A DNA stretch of 64,000 bases from Tritrichomonas musculus. Lineage: Eukaryota > Parabasalia > Tritrichomonadida > Tritrichomonadidae. Both the position numbers and the translations under genes were made by a program. Position 1 is the stretch's first letter. Each line of letters opens with the position of its first letter. The notes under the pieces were generated by a model that did no database searches, was not told where the DNA came from, and worked only from the letters and a program-made list of their open reading frames with translations. Where the stretch lies: NCBI GenBank assembly GCA_039105265.1, contig JAPFFF010000063.1, positions 682,001 through 746,000 of the forward strand. The letters run 5' to 3'. Of the stretch, positions 50,670 through 61,800 are shown piece by piece.

Positions 50670-53600
50670 ATGAAATCCAGTTTTCATGAACTTGAATCGG
50701 TATCGTTAAAAAATCCTGTTAAAATGACAAATCATCTCTTCAATAAGATCATTGATATTTTTGTTTTTAGACATATTTCGAAAAATAATATTCAAGATAT
50801 AGATATTAACAGAAAAAGTATTCAATCAAAGATAATTATCATTGATAAATATGAAGAATTCGAAAATGAATATTTTCAAATTTGTTTTGATTATTTCTTC
50901 TTCTTCATTGACACGACAAACATATTTTTAATCAAAGAATTTTTTGAGCACAATTTAGATTCAACATTTTATTCACTATCAGCAGATGTAGCAGATATTT
51001 TATCCAACAATATAGGAATAAAGCCCAAAAACATTATTTTTGAGGACTCATTTTTTGAAGAAGAGATATCTAATTTTTGTAAAAATTTTCGAGTATTGAA
51101 TCAAAATCTTAAAAAAGTTTGGAATCATATTCAAAGGTGTTTAGCTGGCTTTTTGATCAAGAAAGGATATTCTAATTCGTGTTTTGACCGGATGAGAGCC
51201 TATGGGAAAATGCTAAATATTAATAATGAAGATTTTGATATTACTAAAAACAATCATATAAAGCTACGAGTATTAGGTCATGGCAACTCATCCAACGTTT
51301 ATTTAATATATCATATTGAAAAAGAACAGATTTTTGCATTAAAAATTTTTAATTGTAAAGATGAAGAGAGTGAAAAATTATTCACAAGGGAAAATAATAA
51401 TTATATGTCTTTATATCATCCATTTACAGCACATTATTTTGGCTCATTTAATATTGATTCATATTATTGTATAGTCCTTGAATACATTGATGGAAAAAAC
51501 TTGAATTTTATTAAAGAAATGAATCTTTCAATTAACGATAAATTCAAGATTATTTTTGAGACGATGATTATAATTGAGTATCTTCATTCAAAAAAGTTTA
51601 TTTATCGTGATTTGAAACCAAATAATTTAATGCTTAATAAAAAGAAAACTTTAATTCTGATTGATCTTGATCGAATGATTGATCAATCAAATAACATTAA
51701 CAGAACAAAAAATTTTAATCATGATTATTGTGCTCCTGAAATAATTACAAATAATTTTTCATTCGATGCTGATATTTATTCACTTGGATTATTGATTTAT
51801 TATATTTTTTTTGAAAAACATCCCAGAATAAAATATGATGATTCTGGTCTTCCAATTGAATTTCCATTCCATGAATTTCCTCAAAAATACTGTGAATTGA
51901 GAAATATTTGTGAGAAGTGTACTGATATTGATCCAAGTAAACGACCAAATATCTCATATTTGATTGATACCTTTTATCTTGAATTTTATTCAAAAGTTCC
52001 AATTCAAATACCTGAAACAGATACTATTAAAACTAATGAAAATATTCATAATAGTAAATGCACTCCATATTGGGTTTATGTAGCAGAAAAAAATGATCCA
52101 TATTGTTTATTTAAGCTGGGCTCATTTTATAATTTTGGACAATTTCTCACAGGTTTCATTCATATTGATATTAATTATAGAGAAAGATATGTTCCTTATG
52201 ATTTACAAAAAGTTGTTTTATATTATAAATTTGCAGCTGATTTAAATGCATCTGAAGCACAATATAATCTTGGATTATTATATATTAAAGGAGTTGGTGT
52301 ATCCAAAAATATTAATAAAGGTATTTATTACTTACAAAGAGCATCTGATCAAAATGAATCATCAGCTCAATATGTTCTTGGTAATTTCTATAATGACAAT
52401 AGACATATTCAAAGAGATGAAAATAAAGCAATTTATTATTTTCAACTAGCTGCTGATCAAGGCAACGTTAAAGCTATATTTAATTTAGGAAATATATATT
52501 TAGGGAAGAATAGAGATGATGATCTCAAGAAAGCCATTCATTATTTTTCAATTGGAGCCAAGTTGAATGATAGCAAATCATTAAATAATCTTGCTTTAAT
52601 ATATTCAAGTAAAGGATATGCATTTAGAGATATGAATAAAGCAATAGAATATTACACTCGTGCTGCAAATAATAATTTTGCTCTTTCTCAATATAATTTA
52701 GGTTCAATATATGAAGAAGGCAAATATATAAAAAGAGATATTAATAAAGCAATTTATTACTATAAACTTGCATCAGAACAAAATTATTCATCTGCCCAAT
52801 TTAGTTTAGGATTAATTTATTATAATGGTCAATATATACCAAAAAATATTGATATGTCCATTCATTATTTTTCATTGGCAGCAAGTAATAATAATGTTGA
52901 CGCTTTTTATATTCTTGGTTCTGTTTATTTATCTGGAGAATATATTGAACAAGATATAAATAAAGCTATTTATTATTATACAAGAGCTGCTAATTGTAAT
53001 CATCAAGATGCTCAACTTGATCTTGGACTTTTTTATTATTCTGGTGTTTACGTGCCAAAAAATATAAAGAAAGGCATTTTTTATTTATCTTTAGCAGCCA
53101 AATATGGTTGTAAAGAAGCCAATTTTTATCTTGGATATATTTATTTTGAAAACAAAATATTTCCAAGAAATATTGTAAAAACAGTTCTTTATTACAAAGA
53201 AGCTTCATCTTTTAACAATCAATATGCAAAAAATAATCTTGCTGTTATTTTTAAGAATGGATATGATGTCGAAAAAAACATTGGCTATGCCATTATTTTA
53301 CTTAAAGAAGCAATCAAGCAAAAAGAGGATGTTGTATCAATGTTCAATTTGGCAAATATATATTTTTTTGATGATGGGTTTAGCAAGAAAATAGATAAAT
53401 GCATTAAATTATTGGTAAAATCTATGTTGAATAATTTTGATCACTCAAAACATTTTCTATATATAATTTTAATCAAAAAGTATGGAGAAATAACATTAGA
53501 TATAATTAAAAACGAGATTTATAAGTATGAAAATAATGAAGAATTATCTCTAGAATTATTTGAAATATTCAATAAGTACAGATTAGAAGATTATGATTTT

Positions 53601-53756
53601 CTATATAATTATTATCGGGAAATGAATTTAATTTACGATGATTACAAGAATCCAATCGTTTTAGATTATCAAATCAAATTTCATAACAAATTTAATCAAA
53701 TTCCTAATATAACAGATGAATTTTATAAAGGATTTGAACTTGAAAATGAATCATAG
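50670..53756 (+). CDS. Protein kinase with ~12 Sel1-type repeats
   Basis: 1028 aa. The N-terminal ~190 residues are unrecognised. Kinase domain ~195-460: GHGNSSNVY loop, Lys near 223 in ALKIF, YRDLKPNN at 312-319 (HRD becomes YRD), DLD at 332-334 (DFG becomes DLD, Asp kept), CAPEI and DADIYSLGLLIYY. About a dozen 36-residue Sel1/TPR-like repeats follow from ~500 to ~900, with ASEAQYNLGLLYIKGVGVSK and NKAIYYYTRAAN as examples. Sel1 repeats are scaffold modules. The catalytic Asp314, Lys and Mg Asp remain, so activity is possible despite the altered motifs. The gene ends where the minisatellite begins, 21 bp downstream. Confidence 0.9.
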   Translation: MKSSFHELESVSLKNPVKMTNHLFNKIIDIFVFRHISKNNIQDIDINRKSIQSKIIIIDKYEEFENEYFQICFDYFFFFIDTTNIFLIKEFFEHNLDSTFYSLSADVADILSNNIGIKPKNIIFEDSFFEEEISNFCKNFRVLNQNLKKVWNHIQRCLAGFLIKKGYSNSCFDRMRAYGKMLNINNEDFDITKNNHIKLRVLGHGNSSNVYLIYHIEKEQIFALKIFNCKDEESEKLFTRENNNYMSLYHPFTAHYFGSFNIDSYYCIVLEYIDGKNLNFIKEMNLSINDKFKIIFETMIIIEYLHSKKFIYRDLKPNNLMLNKKKTLILIDLDRMIDQSNNINRTKNFNHDYCAPEIITNNFSFDADIYSLGLLIYYIFFEKHPRIKYDDSGLPIEFPFHEFPQKYCELRNICEKCTDIDPSKRPNISYLIDTFYLEFYSKVPIQIPETDTIKTNENIHNSKCTPYWVYVAEKNDPYCLFKLGSFYNFGQFLTGFIHIDINYRERYVPYDLQKVVLYYKFAADLNASEAQYNLGLLYIKGVGVSKNINKGIYYLQRASDQNESSAQYVLGNFYNDNRHIQRDENKAIYYFQLAADQGNVKAIFNLGNIYLGKNRDDDLKKAIHYFSIGAKLNDSKSLNNLALIYSSKGYAFRDMNKAIEYYTRAANNNFALSQYNLGSIYEEGKYIKRDINKAIYYYKLASEQNYSSAQFSLGLIYYNGQYIPKNIDMSIHYFSLAASNNNVDAFYILGSVYLSGEYIEQDINKAIYYYTRAANCNHQDAQLDLGLFYYSGVYVPKNIKKGIFYLSLAAKYGCKEANFYLGYIYFENKIFPRNIVKTVLYYKEASSFNNQYAKNNLAVIFKNGYDVEKNIGYAIILLKEAIKQKEDVVSMFNLANIYFFDDGFSKKIDKCIKLLVKSMLNNFDHSKHFLYIILIKKYGEITLDIIKNEIYKYENNEELSLELFEIFNKYRLEDYDFLYNYYREMNLIYDDYKNPIVLDYQIKFHNKFNQIPNITDEFYKGFELENES

Positions 53757-53777
53757 AATTCCTTTCAATTAAAAATT

Positions 53778-56095
53778 TATGCAATACAAAATCATATCTT
53801 TCAATACAATTCAAAATCATATCTTTCAATAGAATTCAAAATCATATCATTCAATAAAATTCAAAATCATATCATTCAATAAAATTCAAAATCATATCTT
53901 TCAATAGAATTCGAAATCATATCTTTAAATAGAATTGGAAATCATATCTTTCAATATAATTCAAAGTCATATCTTTTAATAGAATTCAAAATCATATCTT
54001 TTAATAGAATTCAAAATCATATCTTTTAATAGAATTCAAAATCATATCTTTAAATACAATTCAAAATCATATCATTCAATAAAATTCAAAATCATATCTT
54101 TCAATAGAATTCGAAATCATATCTTTAAATAGAATTGGAAATCATATCTTTCAATATAATTCAAAGTCATATCTTTTAATAGAATTCAAAATCATATCTT
54201 TTAATAGAATTCAAAATCATATCTTTTAATAGAATTCAAAATCATATCATTCAATACAATTCAAAATCATATCATTCAATAAAATTCAAAATCATATCTT
54301 TCAATAGAATTCGAAATCATATCTTTAAATAGAATTGGAAATCATATCTTTCAATATAATTCAAAGTCATATCTTTTAATAGAATTCAAAATCATATCTT
54401 TTAATAGAATTCAAAATCATATCTTTTAATAGAATTCAAAATCATATCTTTAAATACAATTCAAAATCATATCATTCAATACAATTCAAAATCATATCAT
54501 TCAATACAATTCAAAATCATATCTTTCAATGAAATTCAAAATCATATCTTTCAATAGAATTCGAAATCATATCTTTCAATATAATTCAAAATCATATCTT
54601 TCAATGGAATTCAAAATCATATCATTCAATACAATTCAAAATCATATCTTTCAATAGAATTCAAAATCATATCTTTCAATTGGATTCAAAATCATAACTT
54701 TCAATGAAATTCAAAACCATATCTTTCAATACAATTCAAAATCCTATCTTTCAATGAAATTTAAATATAGTCAAATTTTATAAAACAGCATTATATTTGG
54801 CAGTTGAAAAAGAAAATATCGAAATCATCAAACTTTTATTAACAAATGATCAACTTGATATTAATCTTGTATATATTTTTAATATATTTTTAATATATTT
54901 TTATAAAATTCAAAATCATATCTTTTAATGGAATTCAAAATCATATCTTTCAATTGAATTCAAAAGCCTATCTTTCAATTATATTCAAAATCATATCTTT
55001 CAATTTTATTCAAAATCATAACTTTCAATAGAATTCAAAATCATATCTTTCAATTATATTTAAAATCATATCTTTCAATGAAATTTAAATATAATAAAAT
55101 ATTATAAAACGGCATTATATTTGGCAGTTGAAAAAGAAAATATCGAAATCATCAAGCTTTTATTAACAAATGATCAACTTGATATTAATCTTGTATATAT
55201 TTTTAATATATTTTTATAAAATTCAAAATCATATCATTCAATACAATTCAAAATCATATCTTTCAATGAAATTCAAAATCATATCATTCAATACAATTCA
55301 AAATCATATCATTCAATAGAATTCAAAATCATATCTTTCAATGGAATTCAAAATCATATCATTCAATACAATTCAAAATAATATCTTTCAATTATATTCA
55401 AAATCATATCTTTCAATGATATTCAAAATCATATCTTTCAATATAATTCAAAATCATATCTTTCAATACAATTCAAAATCATATCTTTCAATACAATTCA
55501 AAATCATATCTTTCAATACAATTCAAAATCATATCTTTCAATGAAATTCAAAATCATATCTTTCAATGAAATTTAAATATAGTCAAATTTTATAAAACAG
55601 CATTATATTTCGCAGTTGAAAAAGAAAATATTAAAATCATCAAACTTTTATTAACAAATGATCAACTTGATATCAATCTTGGATATGTTTTTAATATATT
55701 TTTATAAAATTCAAAATCATATCTTTCAATACAATTCAAAATCATATCTTTCAATGAAATTCAAAATCATATCTTTTAATGGAATTCAAAATCATATCAT
55801 TCAATACAATTCAAAATCATATCTTTCAATACAATTCAAAATCATATCTTTCAATACAATTCAAAATCATATCATTCAATAGAATTCAAAATCATATCTT
55901 TCAATGAAATTTTGATATAATATAATTATATAAAACAGCATTATATTTGGCAGTTGAAAAAGAAAACATTGAAATCATCAAACTTTTATTAACAAATGAT
56001 AAACTTGATATCAACATTGGATATGCTTTAATTTTATAATTATTATAAAATTCAAAATCATATCTTTCAATAAAATTTAAAATCATATTTTTATA
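53778..56095. repeat. 25-bp minisatellite with 200-bp higher-order period
   Basis: The unit is close to TTCAATACAATTCAAAATCA plus TATCT, 25 bp, repeated dozens of times with variants such as TTCAATAGAATTCGAAATCA. Between about 53900 and 54480 the unit with TTCGAAATCATATCTTTAAATAG recurs at 53911, 54111 and 54311, exactly 200 bp (8 units) apart, so higher-order blocks were duplicated. The array is interrupted by ankyrin-coding fragments near 54773, 55098, 55584, 55923 and 56091. In one reading phase it is open for tens of codons, since 25 bp shifts frame each unit and repeats every 25 aa. Confidence 0.95.
54773..56030 (+). pseudogene. Four near-identical ankyrin-repeat fragments interleaved with the minisatellite
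   Basis: Each fragment encodes about 33 residues of the form KTALYLAVEKENIEIIKLLL plus TNDQLDIN, an ankyrin repeat. They sit at about 54773-54872, 55106-55197, 55590-55690 and 55933-56030. Each is preceded by ATTTAAATATAGTCAAATTT-like DNA and followed by minisatellite. The sequences differ at only a few positions, so they were copied together with the array. There is no continuous frame through the whole block, and no gene start is visible. Confidence 0.75.
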
Positions 56096-56253
56096 AAACG
56101 GCATTACATCTTGCAGCTAAATTAGAAAATGTAGAAATAATTAAACTATTGATCAGGAAAGACAAAATTGATATTAATATTGAAGATAATCAAGGGAAAA
56201 AACCAATCGATTATTCTGATAAGCTTGATATAAAACAATTACTTTCAAAATGA
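56091..56253 (+). pseudogene. Terminal ankyrin-repeat fragment with stop codon
   Basis: Encodes KTALHLAAKLENVEIIKLLI, RKDKIDINIEDNQGKKPIDY and SDKLDIKQLLSK, then TGA. This is a normal last repeat and C-terminal cap of a trichomonad ankyrin protein. It lacks the upstream gene body, which the minisatellite array has apparently replaced or expanded. Confidence 0.75.
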
Positions 56254-56688
56254 TTTTCCCTCATTCTAAAGTAGCAATTCATAAACGTATTTTTTTATTC
56301 ACTCATTTAACTTTTTCTATTTTACACAAACACTCAATTTGGATGTTAATGAGCTGATAATTTGCATTTATTTGCTAATCGATTTATTAATGGTATAAGC
56401 AAAGTTATTAGTCATAATATATATATTCTTTGTTTAAGTAATTGACATACAAATTATGACCTTAACGATAAACATGCAAATATTTCAACCATTATATTGA
56501 AAAGCAATTGAAAATTTTGAATGTACGGATAAATAATAAAATGGAAATATTGCAATTTTTTTTATATTTTAAAGAATGTTTATTTTTTTATTAATTAAAT
56601 AATAAGTATAATTATTAAAAAAAAGAAAAGAAAAAGAAAATCAATGATTATTTATTTTGAAAATTATTAATTAAATCAAAAATATTCA
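56254..56688. other. Intergenic, no gene seen
   Basis: 435 bp of A/T-rich DNA between convergent features (ankyrin fragment on plus, RING1-IBR gene on minus). No element recognised. Confidence 0.5.
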
Positions 56689-58773
56689 TCAAAAAGAAAA
56701 TCCGTTTAAAATTTCATTTACATTCACTTTAGTTCTTTCTGATATTTCAATAACTGGTCCATATGGTAAATCTTTAGATTTATCATAAAGAGCTGCTTCA
56801 AATTTATTATAATTTATATGAAGTGCTTGTAGAATGTTCTCAAAAATGAAAAATTCTTTTGAATTATGATTCAAAAAGAAAGCTGTTGGATAGCTATACA
56901 TAAGAACCATTCTTGCATTATCATATGATGAAAGAATATCATTGAATTTTTCATCAAGTTCTTCTAATTGGAAAATACTTTTAGCTCTCTCATATGCAAA
57001 TTGACGATTTATGTGACTTCGTATTATTGCCCATTGATCATTGTCAACAACTTTTTGATATTGATCATAATATTTTTTCCATTTATTGTAATAATTAGCT
57101 TTTATACAATTTAATGGAGGCATTTTATATGTTTGATCAATATTTCCATTGTTATTTGTATTAGCATTATCATTTGTATTAGCATTTTCATTTGTATTAG
57201 CATTATCATCAAGATTTTCATCTGAATTATCTGTAATAAAATTCAAATCATCTGTTTCTTCAATATTAATATCAAGATTTTCATCTGAATTATCTGTAAT
57301 AAAATTCAAATCATCTGTTTCTTCAATATTAATATCAAGATTTTCATTTGAATTATCTTTTTCACTTTTTCTTTCTCTAGTTTGTTTCTGATCAATCATA
57401 ATTTTTTTTGAATATTTTTCGAAAGGCTGATGAAAACAAAGAAAAGAAATATTCAATTTCTCAATAAATTCATCCAATTCATTTTTGATCATATTTTTTT
57501 CCTCCTCTCTTGCTTTTACTTTAATTTCATGATCAATAATTTTCTGAGAAATTGTGAACTTGATGAATTTTTTGAATATTGGATTATCATCGCCTATATT
57601 TTTTAATTTAGTATTCAAGTTATTTATTTCATTTATTTCATTATCATTTTTTTCTTTATGTTCATCATCAAGGTTTTTAAGAAATTGTTCATGAACTGCT
57701 CTAACTTCATCTATGTGTTCAATTCTATAATCAAAGTTATCAATTTCTCTTTGAATCCATTTTTGTTGTTCATTGAAAATTTCTCTCATTTCATCAGGAA
57801 AATGATTCCATTCATCAAGTTTACCGCATTTGAGTGGAGGATGTGCATCACAGTGACAAAGCCAACAAATTTTTTTTCCACATTTACATATTGCGACATT
57901 TCCTTGACCAAGACTATTAATTGTTATATAATTAGGGCATTTTGGTGCTGGGCATTTGATCATTTTTATATCATTGTAAATTTGGTTTTCAATTATGCAT
58001 TTCTGATATTGATCAGCAATTTCATCTCCACAAATCTTCAGCACATATGAGCATAAAATCTCAGCATTACAATTATCAAAACGACAATGAATTGGTGTGA
58101 TTTTAACTTTAGCATCATTCATTTGTACTTTTATTTCTTCTTTCCAGCAGTCAATGCAAAGTGAATGCCCACAATAATTTTGATACAATTCAACATCTTG
58201 ACTGAAACAAATTGGACATTCACCATTTGACACCTTTTTAATACACAATTCGTTTTTCATACCAATTTCTGAAATGTGCAAGTCTTTCAACATGCTAAAC
58301 AACAATTCATTTTTTTCAGCCAATTTTTCAATCAATCTCTTTTGATTCCAATTGAATTTCTTAAGAAGCAAGTATGACAAACCTTTAGATATTGACAATT
58401 TTGTTGAAATTTCATCGATTTGCTTAGTTATTTTGACTTTTAATGACTCTGTTGTATAAAAGTTTTCTTCATCTTCTTCTTCTTCGTGCTTTTCGTCTTT
58501 TCTCGATATTACTTCTTCTTCTTGATCGAAAAATTCAATTATTTCATCTTCATAGTCATCATCATCATAATCAATAGGAATTTCAGTTTCGTTTTCTTTG
58601 AAGAAAAAGATATGATCAAATAGATTGTCGAAGTTTTCTGAATTGTATTCATAAATGGACATGTAATCGTTTTGAAGTTGTACGTTATATGAAAGAGCTT
58701 TTTTTAAGAGTTGAAATGCGTTTTCTGGATAATTTTGTGTTTTATTGTACTCCTCTTGTATCGTGCTGAGCAT
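56689..58773 (-). CDS. Ariadne-like RING1-IBR protein lacking RING2
   Basis: 694 aa. Residues ~80-108 are acidic. Residues ~110-170 resemble the UBA-like domain of Ariadne proteins (LLKKFNWNQKRLIEKL). RING1 starts at Cys186 (CPIC ... CGHSLCIDCW ... C), IBR spans ~265-316 with CPAPKC, CKCGKKICWLCHCDAH and CGKLDEW. In Ariadne/RBR ligases a RING2 with the catalytic Cys should follow; here the next ~230 residues are charged helix, a 21-residue tandem repeat and Asn-rich low complexity, with almost no Cys. From ~555 the Ariadne domain resumes (YNKWKKYYDQYQKVV, FAYERAKSIFQLEELDEKF, LMYSYPTAFFLN). So only RING2 is missing. Ligase activity through a thioester is unlikely; a regulatory or dead ligase role is inferred. 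Confidence 0.85.
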   Translation of the reverse strand: MLSTIQEEYNKTQNYPENAFQLLKKALSYNVQLQNDYMSIYEYNSENFDNLFDHIFFFKENETEIPIDYDDDDYEDEIIEFFDQEEEVISRKDEKHEEEEDEENFYTTESLKVKITKQIDEISTKLSISKGLSYLLLKKFNWNQKRLIEKLAEKNELLFSMLKDLHISEIGMKNELCIKKVSNGECPICFSQDVELYQNYCGHSLCIDCWKEEIKVQMNDAKVKITPIHCRFDNCNAEILCSYVLKICGDEIADQYQKCIIENQIYNDIKMIKCPAPKCPNYITINSLGQGNVAICKCGKKICWLCHCDAHPPLKCGKLDEWNHFPDEMREIFNEQQKWIQREIDNFDYRIEHIDEVRAVHEQFLKNLDDEHKEKNDNEINEINNLNTKLKNIGDDNPIFKKFIKFTISQKIIDHEIKVKAREEEKNMIKNELDEFIEKLNISFLCFHQPFEKYSKKIMIDQKQTRERKSEKDNSNENLDINIEETDDLNFITDNSDENLDINIEETDDLNFITDNSDENLDDNANTNENANTNDNANTNNNGNIDQTYKMPPLNCIKANYYNKWKKYYDQYQKVVDNDQWAIIRSHINRQFAYERAKSIFQLEELDEKFNDILSSYDNARMVLMYSYPTAFFLNHNSKEFFIFENILQALHINYNKFEAALYDKSKDLPYGPVIEISERTKVNVNEILNGFSF
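57150..57345 (-). repeat. In-frame tandem repeats in the RING1-IBR gene
   Basis: A 63-bp unit (21 residues, NSDENLDINIEETDDLNFIT with one more residue) occurs about two and a half times, followed by short Asn/Thr/Ala units (NENANTND type). It sits where RING2 would be expected. Confidence 0.9.
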
Positions 58774-58799
58774 TTCTTCATTTTTTTCATCTTGATTAA

Positions 58800-58805
58800 T
58801 AGTGA
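58800..58805 (-). promoter_or_regulatory. Putative trichomonad initiator (TCACTA) of the RING1-IBR gene
   Basis: On the minus strand TCACTA matches TCA(+1)YT(A/T). The transcript would start at 58803. The first ATG downstream (58790) is 13 nt away but out of frame; the coding ATG (58773) is 30 nt away. Confidence 0.5.
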
Positions 58806-58860
58806 AATATCACCAAAAGGAAAAATTATAAGAAATTAAATTAATGTTTATTTATTATTT

Positions 58861-61800
58861 TTAAATATCATTAAACAAAATTGATATTAACCCAGAAGGA
58901 ACCATAATAATTCCATTGGACTGAATGTTTGTATAATTAAATAGCTTCAATTTTGATTCTTCTCCGATTTCAATTATCTGCAAATTATTACAACTTATGA
59001 ATGCATTTTTATCGATATAAGTTACTGATGAAGGAATAAAAATGCTTCTTATTTGTGTACAATTAAAAGCATTATATCCGATAAAAACCAAATTAGAGCA
59101 TTCAGTCAAATCCAAATCTTTAAGATTCTCGCAATATTCAAAAGATGATTCATCAATTTTTATGACACTTTTAGGAATCGAAATCCGAACAATGGCTGAA
59201 TTTGAGAAAGCGAAAGAATCAATCAATTCCAATTTAGAATTTTCTTCAAAAATAACGCAACTTAAATCGCTGTAATTAAAGGCGTTTGCGCAAATTTTTG
59301 TTACATTCGAAGGAATAGAAATTGATTCAATTCGAGTATCATAAAATGAATATTCACCTATGGTTTTTAGCATTGAATTAGGTGCAAATTCAATTTTCAT
59401 AATAGGTGTGTTTTCAAAAATATTTCCACTTATTTCAATTACACTTTGTGGAATATAAATAGACTCCAAAGATGTATCACTGAACGCATTTTGTTTTATT
59501 ATTTGAAGTTGCGAATCATCTGAAAATTCAACTTTTTGAAGATCTCTGCAACAATTAAATGCGCAAGGTGATATAATTCTAATAAATGATGGAATTATTG
59601 CTTCTTCAATGTCACGACGTGCAAAATATAGAATGTCAAAAACGTCACTTTTTAGATCTGATTTACCAAGAAGATATTTGTCTTCATAAAAAACAAAATT
59701 TTTGTTTTTTGGAGAAATTTTAATTTCCATCAAATTTGATGATTCAACACACCAATTTTCTTTTAATTCAACAAGATTTTCAGGAAAAGAGAAAATTTTT
59801 ATTGGTGACTCAATAAAAACATCATTATTTATGCATTTAATTTCAGAATTTTTTGCAAATTCAACTTCTGTTAATGCAAAACAATTAGCAAAAGCATATG
59901 TTTGAATTTCTACAACACTCGATGGAATAACGATTTTGGTCAACGCCGTATAACCAAATGAATTTTCTTTGATTATTTTCAACTCTGAATTTTCTGAAAA
60001 TTCGATTTTTTCTAGCTTATCGCAATAACCAAATGCAGATTTTCCGATTTCTTTGACATGCTGAGGAATTTTAATTGTTTTGATTTTAATGTCAAAAAAG
60101 GCTGAATCACCAATTATTTGAAGCTGCGAATCTTCCATAAAATCAACTTTATTGAGATTATCACAGGAGTTGAAAGCAGATGATGAAATAAATTTTATAA
60201 AAGATGGAACGATGGCCTCTTCAATGTCACGACGTACGAAATAAAGGACATCAAAAGTTTCACTTTTTATGTCTGATTTTCCAATGAGATATTTATCTTC
60301 ATAATATTTGAAATTTTTGTTGTTTTGTGAAATTTTCACCTCAACCAAATTCGGTGTACTAATACACCAGTTTTCTCCAAACTCTACTAAATTGTCAGGT
60401 ATAGAAATACATGTAATTGATGAGTGTGAAAATAAAAATGGAATCGATTTAATTTGTAAATCATTTGATAAATCTAATTTTGTGAAATATTTGCATTTAG
60501 AAAACGCATTTTTTTGTATCTGATTAACATTTGATGGAATGGTTAAAGTTTCAATTGATGTTTCATTAAATGCTGATTCTTCAATCACTTCTAATTCTGA
60601 ATTTTCATCAAATTCAACACATTTAAGCATCTTACAACAATCAAATGATTTTTCACATATACGAACAACATGAGATGGGATATAAATTTTGTTAATTTGT
60701 GTTGAAGTAAAAGCTAATTTATCAATTATTCTTAATTCAGAATCTTTTTGAAATTGTACATTGTTGAAAAAATTACTATATGCAAAAACACATTCGCCAA
60801 TTCGAACCACACTTGATGGAATGGAAATACCGTCGAGATTATTATTTAAGAAAGCGTTATCATCAATATTTTTTAGCTGAGAATTTTCTTCAAAATCAAC
60901 ATGTTTCATATTTGCACATGTAGAAAAACTCTCTTTTCCTATTACAATAACTTTTCGTGGAATCAAAATGCTTCGAATTTGAGATTGTTGAAACGCTTTC
61001 TCTCCAATCATCAATAATTGAGAGTCTTTTTGAATAACAACTTTATTAAGATGACTACAACCTTCAAAAGAAGAATCGCCAATAGCAACTACACTTCGTG
61101 GAATCAAGATGTTATTCAAAACAGTATAACCGAATGACTCAGCACCAATGATTTTCAACTTCGAATTTTCTGAAAACTCAACCTTATTAAACAATTCGCA
61201 TAGATAAAATGCTGAGTTACCGATTATTTTCACATTTGCAGGAATCGAAATTGATTTTAATTTTGTACGTCTGAATGAACTATCGTCAATAATTTCAAGT
61301 TCTGAATCTTCTGAAAAAGTCAAATCAACTAAAGGACATTCATTAAATGCATAATAAGATATCTTTTTGACGTGTTTAGGTATATATATTGATCTCAATG
61401 ATGAATGAGTAAAAGCATCATGGCTAATTATTTGTAGATTTGAATCGCCTGAAAATTCAACTTTTTTTAAGTTCTTGCAGAAATTGAATGCAAAAGGTGA
61501 AATGATTCTAATAAAAGGTGGAATTATGGCTTTTTCGATGTCACGACGTGCAAAATAGAGAATGTCAAAAATGTCACTTTTTCGATCTGATTTTCCAATA
61601 AGATATTTATCTTCGTAAAAAATCAAATTTTTATTTTTAGGTGAAATTTTCACCTTCGTTAATTTCACTGTTTGTGCACACCATGCATCGCTAAATTCAA
61701 AAACATTGTCTGGTATTGAAACTTCTTCTAAATTGTCGCATCCAATATCTGCATCAAACTTTTCTATCGTTAAATTTTCATCGAATTTTAACGACTTTAA

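Noticed and set aside
53778-56095. CRISPR-like regular array
   Set aside because: The 25-bp units are directly adjacent without unique spacers, vary gradually, and lie in a eukaryotic setting; it is a minisatellite.
55341-56104. Open frames of ~67-75 aa within the minisatellite (both strands)
   Set aside because: They exist because some units lack stop codons; their sequence is just the 25-bp repeat translated. Not listed as genes.
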